64,000 nucleotides of DNA, from contig JAWKWE010000004.1 in the NCBI GenBank assembly GCA_041397645.1, forward strand, positions 930,001 to 994,000, read 5' to 3'. The notes below the pieces were generated by a model. That model saw only the letters and a program-made list of their open reading frames with translations. It ran no database searches and had not been told where the DNA came from. The position numbers and the translations under genes were made by a program. Position 1 is the stretch's first letter; each line of letters opens with the position of its first letter. This document shows positions 56,811 to 64,000 of this stretch, piece by piece. This DNA comes from Hyphomicrobiaceae bacterium. Lineage in GTDB: Bacteria > Pseudomonadota > Alphaproteobacteria > Rhizobiales > Hyphomicrobiaceae.

Positions 56811-57424
56811 TGCTGATCATTGGACTGACCGGCTCGATCGGGATGGGAAAATCAACTGCGGCAGCACGCTTCAAGGCGCTCGGGATCGACGTGTTCGATG
56901 CCGATGCGGAGGTCCATAAGCTTTACGAAGGTCCGCTTGCGCACGACGTCGAACGCGCGTTTCCGGGTTCGACATCGGATGGAAAGGTGGATCGCGGCAA
57001 GCTGTCGGCAATTCTCTTAAGAGAACCGGATCGGTTGAGCGAGCTTGAGAGGATCGTCCATCCGCGCGTGCGCGCCAAGGAGCGTTCGTTCGTTGCCCGC
57101 GAGCATGCAAAAGGCGCAAAGATGGCGGTTCTTGAAGTTCCACTGCTGTTTGAGGCTGGTAACGACAAAGTCGTCGATGTGATCGTGGTCGTGAGCGCGC
57201 ATACCGACATTCAAAGAAAGCGCGTGTTGGAGCGGCCAGGCATGAGCGAGGCAAAGCTTGCCGAGTTGCTGTCGCGGCAACTGGATGACAAGGAAAAGCG
57301 GGCTCGCGCCGATTTCGTTGTGGACACCAGCGGCTCGGTGGAAGCTTGTCATGCCCAAATCGACGATATTGTCGCCGAGCTTTCGACGCGCGAAGGTCGC
57401 GCTTACGCGCGCTTCTGGAGCTAG
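56810..57424 (+). CDS. coaE: Dephospho-CoA kinase
   Basis: 204 residues from ATG 56810. P-loop GLTGSIGMGKSTAAARF, DADAEVHKLYEGP, and the lid/CoA domain with VPLLFEAG. Final step of CoA synthesis. The overlap with aroE suggests translational coupling. Confidence 0.95.
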   Translation: MLIIGLTGSIGMGKSTAAARFKALGIDVFDADAEVHKLYEGPLAHDVERAFPGSTSDGKVDRGKLSAILLREPDRLSELERIVHPRVRAKERSFVAREHAKGAKMAVLEVPLLFEAGNDKVVDVIVVVSAHTDIQRKRVLERPGMSEAKLAELLSRQLDDKEKRARADFVVDTSGSVEACHAQIDDIVAELSTREGRAYARFWS

Positions 57425-57453
57425 CATGACAGCAAGCCTGGAGAGACACGCGG

Positions 57454-58176
57454 GTGCGGGAAATTATCCTCGATACTGAAACGACCGGCCTTGATTTCAA
57501 GAAGGGCGATAAGCTCGTGGAAATCGGCTGCATCGAACTTTACAACCGCATACCGACTGGCCGCGAATTTCATTGCTTCATAAATCCCGAGCGTGACGTA
57601 CCCGCGGAAGCCGAAGCGGTTCACGGTCTTTCGACTGCATTTCTCAAAGACAAGCCCGTCTTTTCCAAGCTGGCCGAGGGTTTCCTGCAGTTCGTCGGTG
57701 AAGATCCATTGGTCATTCACAATGCGACCTTCGACGTCGGCTTTCTGAATTGGGAACTTGAGCTGATCGGTAAGCCCACGATCTCTATAAAGCGAGTGGT
57801 CGATACGCTAGCGCTGGCGCGGCGCAAGCATCCCGCCGGACCCAACACGCTCGATGCGCTTTGCAAACGCTATGGCATCGACAATTCCAAGCGTACCAAG
57901 CACGGCGCACTCATCGACTGTCTCTTGCTGGCGGAAGTCTACGTCGAACTTCTCGGCGAGCGCCAAGCCGCGTTGAGCTTGCAGACGCAGGCCGCAGTCG
58001 CGCGAGCGAGCGCCGCGCGCCAGACCAAGGGCTCGGCTCAAAGGCGTCCTATCCCCTTGCAATCGCGCATTAGCGACGAAGAAAGGCTGCTTCATCGCAA
58101 GTATGTCGAGGAAATGGGCACCAAAGCTGTCTGGTACAAATACTGGGTGGTCGAGGTTAGAAAGGAAAACGCCTGA
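57454..58176 (+). CDS. dnaQ: DNA polymerase III epsilon subunit (proofreading exonuclease)
   Basis: 240 residues from GTG 57454 (GGAGAG about 9 bases upstream). DEDDh exonuclease: LDTETTGLDF (Exo I), NATFDVGFLNWEL (Exo II), HGALIDCLLLAEVY (Exo III, catalytic His and Asp). Fits the replication-linked gene order. Confidence 0.95.
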   Translation: MREIILDTETTGLDFKKGDKLVEIGCIELYNRIPTGREFHCFINPERDVPAEAEAVHGLSTAFLKDKPVFSKLAEGFLQFVGEDPLVIHNATFDVGFLNWELELIGKPTISIKRVVDTLALARRKHPAGPNTLDALCKRYGIDNSKRTKHGALIDCLLLAEVYVELLGERQAALSLQTQAAVARASAARQTKGSAQRRPIPLQSRISDEERLLHRKYVEEMGTKAVWYKYWVVEVRKENA

Positions 58177-58194
58177 CGGAGTCCGCCAGGCGTT
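58168..58194. terminator. Hairpin spanning the dnaQ stop codon
   Basis: AACGCCTG-a-CGGA-g-TCCG-c-CAGGCGTT: two nested perfect stems (8 and 4 bp) with an almost symmetrical loop; the TGA stop is inside the left arm. Convergent with secB. No U-run on either strand, so it may act as an mRNA 3' end rather than a classic terminator. Confidence 0.45.
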
Positions 58195-58237
58195 CAAGAG
58201 CGTCCCAGATCGTCGGCGTGCAAGCCATTCTACGCGA

Positions 58238-58729
58238 TCAAGCGTTGAGCTTGGTGCCCTTGGCTTTGGATATTTCGGCCTGTCGCTGGAAATAGAGCCC
58301 TGCGAAATCAATTGGATCGAGCATCAAAGGCGGATAGCCGCCCTCGCGTGTTACGTCGGCTACCAAGCGGCGGAGGAAGGGGAAAAGCGTCATCGGCGCG
58401 CTGATGAGCAGGAACGGTTCCAGCGCTTGGTCGGGAATGTTTTCGATTCTGAAGAGGCCCGCGTACACGGTTTCGAGAACATAGACGGTGCCGATATTAT
58501 TCTCGGCGGTTGCTTTCAGTTCGATGGCGCTTTCGTAGACATTGCCGTCGATCCGCTCGGCGTTGACATTGACCTCGACTTTCAGGCTTGGCGTCTCACC
58601 CGGACCCGCCATCAACTTGCGAATATTCGGATTTTCGAACGACATATCCTTGATGTACTGATTGAGAACATTGGCCTGGATCGGGATGGGAGTAGGCGCG
58701 TTGGCTGCGGCCTTGCCGTTGTCTGACAT
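58238..58729 (-). CDS. secB: Protein-export chaperone SecB
   Basis: 163 residues from ATG 58729. SecB fold: QYIKDMSFENPNIRKL, EVNVNAERIDGNVYESAIELKATAENN, YAGLFRIENIP, APMTLFPFLRRLVADVTREGGYPPLMLDPIDFAGLY. Acidic tail is short. Keeps precursors unfolded and hands them to SecA. Convergent with dnaQ. Confidence 0.96.
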   Translation of the reverse strand: MSDNGKAAANAPTPIPIQANVLNQYIKDMSFENPNIRKLMAGPGETPSLKVEVNVNAERIDGNVYESAIELKATAENNIGTVYVLETVYAGLFRIENIPDQALEPFLLISAPMTLFPFLRRLVADVTREGGYPPLMLDPIDFAGLYFQRQAEISKAKGTKLNA

Positions 58730-58828
58730 GAGAATCGCTTTCCTTTGGCCCAACAGGATGTTGCGCTCTTTCCGGCTCGCTATCACGCCAGCCCTATCGG
58801 CGCAATCGCCACCGTCAAAGATCGCGCC

Positions 58829-59386
58829 TCAACTGCCGCTCTTGTCGTCATCGATGCGTTGGTATTCGCCTTCGATTATTGGCGGTTCGGTTCGTCTTTC
58901 CCGGCCTCTCCTGAAGTCGCCAGCCGATCCCTTATCCTGTTTTGGTGTGTCGAATGGCTCGCCTGTGTCGTTCTGCCAAGTCTCGCGCGTTTGCGCGTTG
59001 TTCGACCTTGTGTACGTATCGATGGTGAAAAGTGAGGCAATTGCACGCAACATGAGCCAACGCACCGGCGGGACCAGCATCAAGGCGCCCAATGCGTCCC
59101 CCAACAATCCCGGCAGAATGAGCAAAACGCCGCCGGTCACCGTCAGAAATTGATCGAGCAGCGGTTCAAAACCGCTCCGGCCCGCCTCGATATGGGCCCA
59201 GATGCGCGGGAAGATGGATAGTCCGCTGCGCTGGATAACGCCCGAGCCGACCACGGCGGTCGCGATGATCCAAAAAAACACCGGCCAGAAGCCAAAAGCG
59301 GCCCCTGCCTTGATCAGCAGCGCGATTTCGATGATCGGTAGGGCCAGGAGCGCCAGCCCCAAGGCGAATTTCAATGGGAAGATCAT
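58829..59386 (-). CDS. fxsA: FxsA-family membrane protein
   Basis: 185 residues. Three to four membrane helices at the N-terminus: LKFALGLALLALPIIEIALLIKAGAAFGFWPVFFWII and further; FDDUF-type LLILPGLLGDALGALMLVPPVRW segment. FxsA is a conserved inner-membrane protein of unknown exact role. Followed by an acidic, charged tail. Usual neighbour of secB in this order. Confidence 0.9.
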   Translation of the reverse strand: MIFPLKFALGLALLALPIIEIALLIKAGAAFGFWPVFFWIIATAVVGSGVIQRSGLSIFPRIWAHIEAGRSGFEPLLDQFLTVTGGVLLILPGLLGDALGALMLVPPVRWLMLRAIASLFTIDTYTRSNNAQTRETWQNDTGEPFDTPKQDKGSAGDFRRGRERRTEPPIIEGEYQRIDDDKSGS

Positions 59387-59555
59387 AGACCGGCCACGAC
59401 GTTGGTTTATTTAATATAACGCCGAACTGATGCGGGGGCCAAATGCGTTTCAAGTTGGCGTTAGCACAAAGCGCGCCTACATTAGCAGTTGGACCTTGCA
59501 GGCAATTTTGGCCTATGGCAGGTCCTTCCACTGCTCCCAACGAAAGCGCATCGGT

Positions 59556-60296
59556 ATGAACGGCCAACTCGATTTTCTCACTCTCATTTCTCTTGTCGTT
59601 GCGTTCGTTGCCATTTTGAAGCTGCGCAGCGTTCTCGGCCAACGCTCAGACGAGGATGATGCGCGCATCGAAAGGCTGAAGACGCGCGAGCGCGAGACCA
59701 AAGCGGCGGCAGGGGCTGGCTCGGGCGAAGTCATCAATATGCCCGTGCGGGATCGTTCCGAGCCGGCAGGGACGCAGCTCGATACCGTCGTTAACGATAG
59801 CGAAGCACGTGTGCGCGCCTATCCGGCCTCGTCACAGGCCGTGACCGACGGCCTGCTTTCCGTCGCGAAGTTCGACCCCGCTTTCGATCCGGATGGTTTT
59901 TTGGCCGGTGCCTCCAGCGCCTATGAGATTATCGTGACGGCGTTTGCCGACGGCGACCGCAAGGCTCTGAAAGAGCTGTTGAGCCGCGATGTATACGATG
60001 GATTCATAACGGCGATCAACGAACGCGAGGCTCGTGGTGAGCAAATCGACCAGCAGTTCGTTGGTATCAAGAAGGCCGAAATCACGAATGCCGAAGTTTT
60101 GGGTGGTTTTGCGTCGATTACCGTGCGCTTCATAAGTGAGTTAATCACCGCCATTCGGGACCGGGCCGGAACTGTCTCCGGCGGCGACCGCGTGACCGAG
60201 GTGACCGACGTTTGGACCTTCGGACGCGACGTCTCCAGCAAGCGGGCTCTGCAGAACCCCAACTGGAGATTGGACGAGACACAACCGCCGAACTGA
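59556..60296 (+). CDS. TIM44-like domain protein
   Basis: 246 residues from ATG 59556 (start MNGQLDFLTLISLVVAFVAI); the frame is open upstream to 59430 without support. One N-terminal membrane helix, then charged linker, then a Tim44 domain (residues ~95-235: FDPAFDPDGFLAGASSAYEIIVTAFADGDRKALKELLS). Related to mitochondrial Tim44 and bacterial Tim44-like proteins; probably bound to the inner membrane. Common neighbour of fxsA and secB. Confidence 0.93.
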   Translation: MNGQLDFLTLISLVVAFVAILKLRSVLGQRSDEDDARIERLKTRERETKAAAGAGSGEVINMPVRDRSEPAGTQLDTVVNDSEARVRAYPASSQAVTDGLLSVAKFDPAFDPDGFLAGASSAYEIIVTAFADGDRKALKELLSRDVYDGFITAINEREARGEQIDQQFVGIKKAEITNAEVLGGFASITVRFISELITAIRDRAGTVSGGDRVTEVTDVWTFGRDVSSKRALQNPNWRLDETQPPN

Positions 60297-60400
60297 CGCA
60301 ATATGGCCGCGATTTCGGCACACGCAGTCTTTGTCAGGCCATGTCGGGATACGTTGTCGCGTACAAAGAACTGGCGCGCATCGCATGAGGGGGAAGACGG

Positions 60401-61720
60401 GTGGCGAGAGAGCCATTCAAGAGCCGGAGCGGCGTAGGCTCCGCGGCTGTGAAAGCTGCGGTATTCATTTTTGGTCTTACCGCTATAGACTCCACAGTTC
60501 CCGCGAACGCTGAAGATCCCGCCAAGTCTGCCCCTAAGAAGAAAATCGTCATCACCGTTGGCGTGCCGAGCAAAACAATGCCCAAGCAGTCGTTTACGCT
60601 CACTCCAACCTCATTTGCCGACTTACCGGGTTGGGCCGAGGACGATCATTTAAGCGCGTGGAAGGCATTCCTGTCGTCTTGTCCCGTGCTCGTCCAACGC
60701 GCGGATGCGGGCAAAGCGACCAAGCCCATGTCGCAAACGCTGGCGGGCACTTGCCGGTTTGCGCTGTCGCAAGCTGCGTCAGGGAAGAAGATGACGAAGG
60801 CTTCAGCGCGGGGATTTTTTGAAGCCAACTTTCGTCCCCGCCGCGTAGACCAGACGATCTCCGGCGGACTGTTGACGGGCTATTATGAGCCGATGCTGCA
60901 AGCGTCGCGGACGCCGCAGGGGGAGTTCACGACGCCCATCTACCGACGGCCGCCCGATTTAGTGAACATGGTGTCGGAGTCCGACCGCGGGGCCAAATCC
61001 GAAAAGTTCACCCATATGCGCAAGACCGATGACGGACTGGTGCCGTTCCTGACGCGCGCTGAGATCGAACAGGGCGGACTTTCGGGACAGGGGCTGGAGC
61101 TTTTGTATTTCCGAGATCCGGTGGACGTCTATTTTCTTCAGGTGCAGGGCTCCGGTCACATCGAGCTGCCGGACGGACAGAAAATCCGCATCGGCTACGA
61201 CGGCAAGAATGGCTATCCCTACACTTCCATCGGCCGCGAACTGATCCAGGCAGGCACGTTCACGATGGACAACATGAGCCTCAAGGCGCTGTCGAAGTGG
61301 CTCAAGGCCGACCGGGAACGCGCCGCCCCAGTGATGTGGAAGAACCAGTCCTACGTCTTCTTTCGCGAGTTGACCGATAACGACGGAGATGGACCCGTCG
61401 GCGCGCTCGGTACGTCTCTGCATAGCGGTCGAAGCCTTGCCGTCGATACGGCTTATCACGCGCTGGGCGTGCCAATCTACGTGAGCGCGCCGACCCTCAA
61501 GCATGCGACACGCAACCCATCCGGATTCAATCGGCTGATGATCGCGCAGGATGTCGGCTCGGCCATTAAGGGCCCCGAGCGCGGCGACATCTTCTTTGGA
61601 TCTGGCGACAAGGCGGGACGCATTGCTGGTGTCACCAAACATCCAGGCCATTTCTTTGTGCTTGAGCCCGCGCCGGCCATCGAGGCGCGCGGTGAGCCGC
61701 AGCAGGGCCGCCGGCCGTGA
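60401..61720 (+). CDS. mltA: Membrane-bound lytic murein transglycosylase A (MltA)
   Basis: 439 residues. Start is GTG 60401 (GAGGGGAAG upstream). Hydrophobic N-terminus (AAVKAAVFIFGLTA). MltA domain GGLLTGYYEPMLQASRTPQGEFTTPIYRRPPDLV and VYFLQVQGSGHIELPDGQKIRIGYDGKNGYPY, and C-terminal 3D domain MIAQDVGSAIKGPERGDIFFGSGDKAG with the catalytic Asp. Cleaves peptidoglycan with 1,6-anhydro formation. Stop overlaps the smr start (GTGA). Confidence 0.95.
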   Translation: MAREPFKSRSGVGSAAVKAAVFIFGLTAIDSTVPANAEDPAKSAPKKKIVITVGVPSKTMPKQSFTLTPTSFADLPGWAEDDHLSAWKAFLSSCPVLVQRADAGKATKPMSQTLAGTCRFALSQAASGKKMTKASARGFFEANFRPRRVDQTISGGLLTGYYEPMLQASRTPQGEFTTPIYRRPPDLVNMVSESDRGAKSEKFTHMRKTDDGLVPFLTRAEIEQGGLSGQGLELLYFRDPVDVYFLQVQGSGHIELPDGQKIRIGYDGKNGYPYTSIGRELIQAGTFTMDNMSLKALSKWLKADRERAAPVMWKNQSYVFFRELTDNDGDGPVGALGTSLHSGRSLAVDTAYHALGVPIYVSAPTLKHATRNPSGFNRLMIAQDVGSAIKGPERGDIFFGSGDKAGRIAGVTKHPGHFFVLEPAPAIEARGEPQQGRRP

Positions 61721-62349
61721 AGAAGCCGCACGGCAAGGATCGCAAGCGGCATTTGGATGAGGACGAAGCGGCGGTTTGGGACCACGCGGCAAGCTCAATC
61801 GAGCCTTTGAAGCGCGCAAAGTCGCGCGTTCATGCTACCGCCGATCCAGACGAGGCGGCGACGCTGCCGCGTGCAAAGATGAGCCGGACGAGTGAGTCTC
61901 ATCACGCTTCGGCCCATGCGCACCACAAACCGGCAGCAAAGCCTTCGTCGCCACCTGCTGCTCGCAAGGCGGCTCCGCCTTTGGCTGATGTTGATCGCAA
62001 GAAGGTCAAACGGTTGCGGACCGGACGTATTGAAATCGACGGGCGTATTGATCTGCATGGATTGCGCCAAGACGAGGCGCACGGGAATTTGCGGGCGTTT
62101 CTCTTTCGGGCGCAAGCCCGCGGCTGGCGCTGGGTTTTGGTCATCACTGGGAAGGGTAAGCCGGAAAGTGGGACGCAACATGAGCCATTCACCACAGACA
62201 GTCAGCGCTCACGCGGCGTGCTGAAACGCAATGTGCCGCGCTGGCTGGAAGAGCCCGATTTGCGCGGGATCATCATCAGCTTTACGGCAGCCTCGATCGC
62301 ACATGGCGGGGAAGGGGCGCTTTACGTGCACTTGCGCAAAAAGGGATAG
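61717..62349 (+). CDS. Smr-domain protein
   Basis: 210 residues from GTG 61717 (GTGA overlap with mltA). Basic disordered N-terminal half (to ~105), then the Smr domain: IDLHGLRQDEAHGNLRAFLFRAQARGWRWVLVITGKGK and later AASIAHGGEGALYVHLRKKG. Smr domains of this type bind nucleic acid and some are endonucleases; the DLHG and GKG motifs are intact. mltA-smr is the usual pair. Confidence 0.94.
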   Translation: MKKPHGKDRKRHLDEDEAAVWDHAASSIEPLKRAKSRVHATADPDEAATLPRAKMSRTSESHHASAHAHHKPAAKPSSPPAARKAAPPLADVDRKKVKRLRTGRIEIDGRIDLHGLRQDEAHGNLRAFLFRAQARGWRWVLVITGKGKPESGTQHEPFTTDSQRSRGVLKRNVPRWLEEPDLRGIIISFTAASIAHGGEGALYVHLRKKG

Positions 62350-62378
62350 GCGCAAAGCGAAAAGTCAGATCCGGGAGG

Positions 62379-62903
62379 TCAAAAACAGGTCGCTTGCAGT
62401 TGCTGCATCGCCTGTCCCACGCCCGATAGCGAGTAGGTGTCGGTGACGCTGGTCCCGCCTTCGTCGGTTGCGGTCACGGCCATCTTTGAGCCCTTGCGCA
62501 TCGCTTCTACGAACTTCAGTTCTGAAGTCGCGTCTGCGACGTAAGCGCGGCCTTGCTCAGCGAACAGGTTGAAGGATTGGGCGCCGATCGCGGCAGTAAT
62601 TTCGCTGCCCTTCTTGGCGGAGAAACCAAGCAGAACGCTGGGTTCGGCTTTCACGCCCTCTTTGGGCCAAGCCGAGATATAGATCCGCGCGCCGTCGCTC
62701 TTAGCGTTATCGGGAGTTGTAGACTTTGGCGCACTCGTAAGAAAACAGAACGCGTGTGGGGATTCAGAGTCCGTATAGAGCGACCAGTCGACGATGGACG
62801 TCAGCTTCGTGACGTCCTGCGCGCTGGCCCGCATAGCACCGATAGCAATAATGGTGATGAGTAGAAGCAACCGGCAAGCAATGTGATTTTGGCGCACGGC
62901 CAT
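62379..62903 (-). CDS. Invasion-associated locus B (IalB)-like exported protein
   Basis: 174 residues. Signal peptide to about residue 28 (IIAIGAMRASA-QDVT). IalB-type domain: DWSLYTDSESPHAFCFLTSAPKS, YISAWPKEGVKAEPSVLLGF, AMRKGSKMAVTATDEGGTSVTDTYSLSGVGQAMQQLQATCF with a terminal Cys. Family members are periplasmic and their molecular role is unknown. ATG 62903 directly follows the TrmH stop (ribosome site GGAGGG in the previous gene's tail). Confidence 0.88.
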   Translation of the reverse strand: MAVRQNHIACRLLLLITIIAIGAMRASAQDVTKLTSIVDWSLYTDSESPHAFCFLTSAPKSTTPDNAKSDGARIYISAWPKEGVKAEPSVLLGFSAKKGSEITAAIGAQSFNLFAEQGRAYVADATSELKFVEAMRKGSKMAVTATDEGGTSVTDTYSLSGVGQAMQQLQATCF

Positions 62904-63413
62904 TCAGGGTCCTCCCTCGCGGATCGGGCGCTCGGCAAACCGGGCCAGCGATCTTACCCGGTCATACATGACAATGGCCCCCGCCATGGCGACATTGACG
63001 CAAAAGCTGGTCGGGATCTTGACGGTATAATCGCATCGCTCAAGCATCGCGGGTGAAAGCGATCCCATTTCAGGGCCCAGGATGTAAGCCGCGCGCATGG
63101 GATGGCGGAAGCTGGGTAGATCAATCGCTTCGTCCAGCAGTTCCACGCCGACGAGCTTGCAGCCCTGCGGAAGCGCCATTTCCTCGATTGAAGTCCAATT
63201 GTAATGAGGCAGATGCCACTGGCCTTTGGAGGTGTCGGCGCGCGCTTCCAACGCGCGGTACGTCGCGCCGACCGTAAATGTGAAACTGGCCCCGAAACCA
63301 TGCGCCGAACGCATCAGATTGCCGAGGTTCAACGATTTCGACATGCGCTCGGCCCCGATGGCAAAATAGCCGCGCGGCGTTGGTGGCCAGTTCTCAGATG
63401 TTCTGCCGGTCAT
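62904..63413 (-). CDS. SpoU-family RNA methyltransferase (TrmH-like)
   Basis: 169 residues, full-length SPOUT fold with trefoil knot: motif 1 NLGNLMRSAHGFGASFTFTV, motif 2 AYILGPEMGSLSPAMLERCDY, motif 3 SFCVNVAMAGAIVMYDR. Substrate position on tRNA or rRNA cannot be told. Operon with the IalB-like gene. Confidence 0.92.
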   Translation of the reverse strand: MTGRTSENWPPTPRGYFAIGAERMSKSLNLGNLMRSAHGFGASFTFTVGATYRALEARADTSKGQWHLPHYNWTSIEEMALPQGCKLVGVELLDEAIDLPSFRHPMRAAYILGPEMGSLSPAMLERCDYTVKIPTSFCVNVAMAGAIVMYDRVRSLARFAERPIREGGP

Positions 63414-63536
63414 GGGAATGCACTGTCATGGGATTGTACTTCTGGCTCACGCGTTTGCGTAGTTGCAGGTTGGCGGGTGCGTGGCGCGCAGCTAAATGTG
63501 TCGCCACAAGCAGCGCATCCAGGCGGGAGGTCTCAC

Positions 63537-64000
63537 ATGAAGGCGGCACTTTGCAACACTTTAAGTGGACCTTCAGGCCTGGAGATCACGGAAGTCCCTG
63601 TTCCGCAGCCGAAACCGGGCCAGGCGCTGATTGCGGTCAAAGCTGTGGGTTTGAACTTCGCGGATACGCTGATCACACGGGGAAAGTATCAATACAAGCC
63701 TGAGCTGCCCTTTTCACCAGGCGCCGAAATCGCAGGCGTGATCGAGCGGATTGAAGGCGATGCGGGTGATTTCAAGCCCGGTCAACGTGTGATGGCCTAT
63801 GTCGGCTGGGGGGGTGCGGCCGAGCACATCGTGGTCGATACCGCGATGCTTGTGCCTATTCCCGACAAGGTCAGCGACATAACGGCCGCCGGCTTGAGCA
63901 TCACTTACGGCACTGCGCTGCACGGGCTGTCCGAGCGAGGGCGATTGGAACCTGGTGAGAAAGTCGTCGTAACGGGAGCTGCGGGCGGCGCGGGGCTTGC
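63537..64000 (+). CDS. NADPH:quinone oxidoreductase (zinc-independent MDR family), 3' truncated
   Basis: About 154 residues seen from ATG 63537 (GGGAGG 7 bases upstream) to the window end, no stop. N-terminal GroES-like domain: EVPVPQPKPGQALIAVKAVGLNFADTLITRGKYQYKPELPFSPGAEIAGVIERI, GQRVMAY, and the start of the Rossmann domain PGEKVVVTGAAGGAGLA (AAGGxG). No structural-zinc Cys cluster, so it is the quinone-reductase (QOR) type. The remainder lies beyond the window. Confidence 0.9.
   Translation, partial: MKAALCNTLSGPSGLEITEVPVPQPKPGQALIAVKAVGLNFADTLITRGKYQYKPELPFSPGAEIAGVIERIEGDAGDFKPGQRVMAYVGWGGAAEHIVVDTAMLVPIPDKVSDITAAGLSITYGTALHGLSERGRLEPGEKVVVTGAAGGAGL

Overview
The window reads as a dense stretch of alphaproteobacterial chromosome, most likely Hyphomicrobiales and possibly a Hyphomicrobium-like methylotroph or oligotroph. 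The order assignment rests on the mdh-sucCD-sucAB-lpd arrangement, the block mnmE-mnmG-rsmG-parAB with leuS-lptE-holA converging on it, and the hemE | DUF299-maf-aroE-coaE-dnaQ-secB junction. The genus is a guess, supported only by pqq genes, iron and redox genes and general style. I found no tRNA, rRNA, CRISPR array, insertion sequence or prophage.

Layout. 1-5.7 kb: a transaldolase fragment, a cupredoxin + FTR1 iron-uptake pair, an OPT transporter, a DUF421 membrane protein, and a divergent ohrR/ohr peroxide-defence pair whose promoters and two palindromic operators can be read directly. 5.9-9.1 kb: pqqC-pqqE (no pqqA, B or D) facing a periplasmic thioredoxin/CcdA-like pair. 9.2-15 kb: a D-2-hydroxyglutarate dehydrogenase-like flavoprotein beside serA and serB, then xerC and a TraB/GumN protein. 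15-26.3 kb: the lower TCA cycle on the minus strand (mdh, sucC, sucD, sucA, sucB, a VOC gene, lpdA), headed by zapE. 26.6-33 kb: an accessory stretch with a GNAT enzyme, a 58-residue lysine-rich histone H1-like protein, an ammonium transporter without glnK, and several secreted or unknown proteins, including one with an HExxH motif. 33-41.5 kb: yggS, leuS-lptE-holA, a PfkB kinase, a small AT-hook protein, coaA-hisE. 41.6-54 kb: parB-parA-rsmG-mnmG-mnmE, a YyaL/DUF255 protein, a sterol desaturase-like protein, rho, hemJ-hemE. 54.5-64 kb: DUF299 kinase/phosphatase-maf-aroE-coaE-dnaQ, secB, fxsA, a TIM44-like protein, mltA-smr, ialB, an RNA methylase and the start of a quinone oxidoreductase.

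The strongest structural signal is chromosomal replication and segregation. The 450-bp gap between hemE and the DUF299 gene (54027-54476) has the same gene flanks as known alphaproteobacterial origins, and contains degenerate DnaA-box-like 9-mers, an 8-bp inverted repeat and two GANTC sites. Three 14/16 matches to the parS centromere lie within about 10 kb: in rsmG, in mnmE, and beside the rho terminator. Together with parAB they mark the origin domain of the chromosome.

Other items worth attention are a pseudogene tail of a GFA-family enzyme between mnmG and mnmE, a 20-bp direct repeat array upstream of mdh, the pairing of D2HGDH with serA, and the GNAT/H1-like neighbourhood. Most of the window is ordinary core genome, and I did not identify a clearly new multi-gene system.
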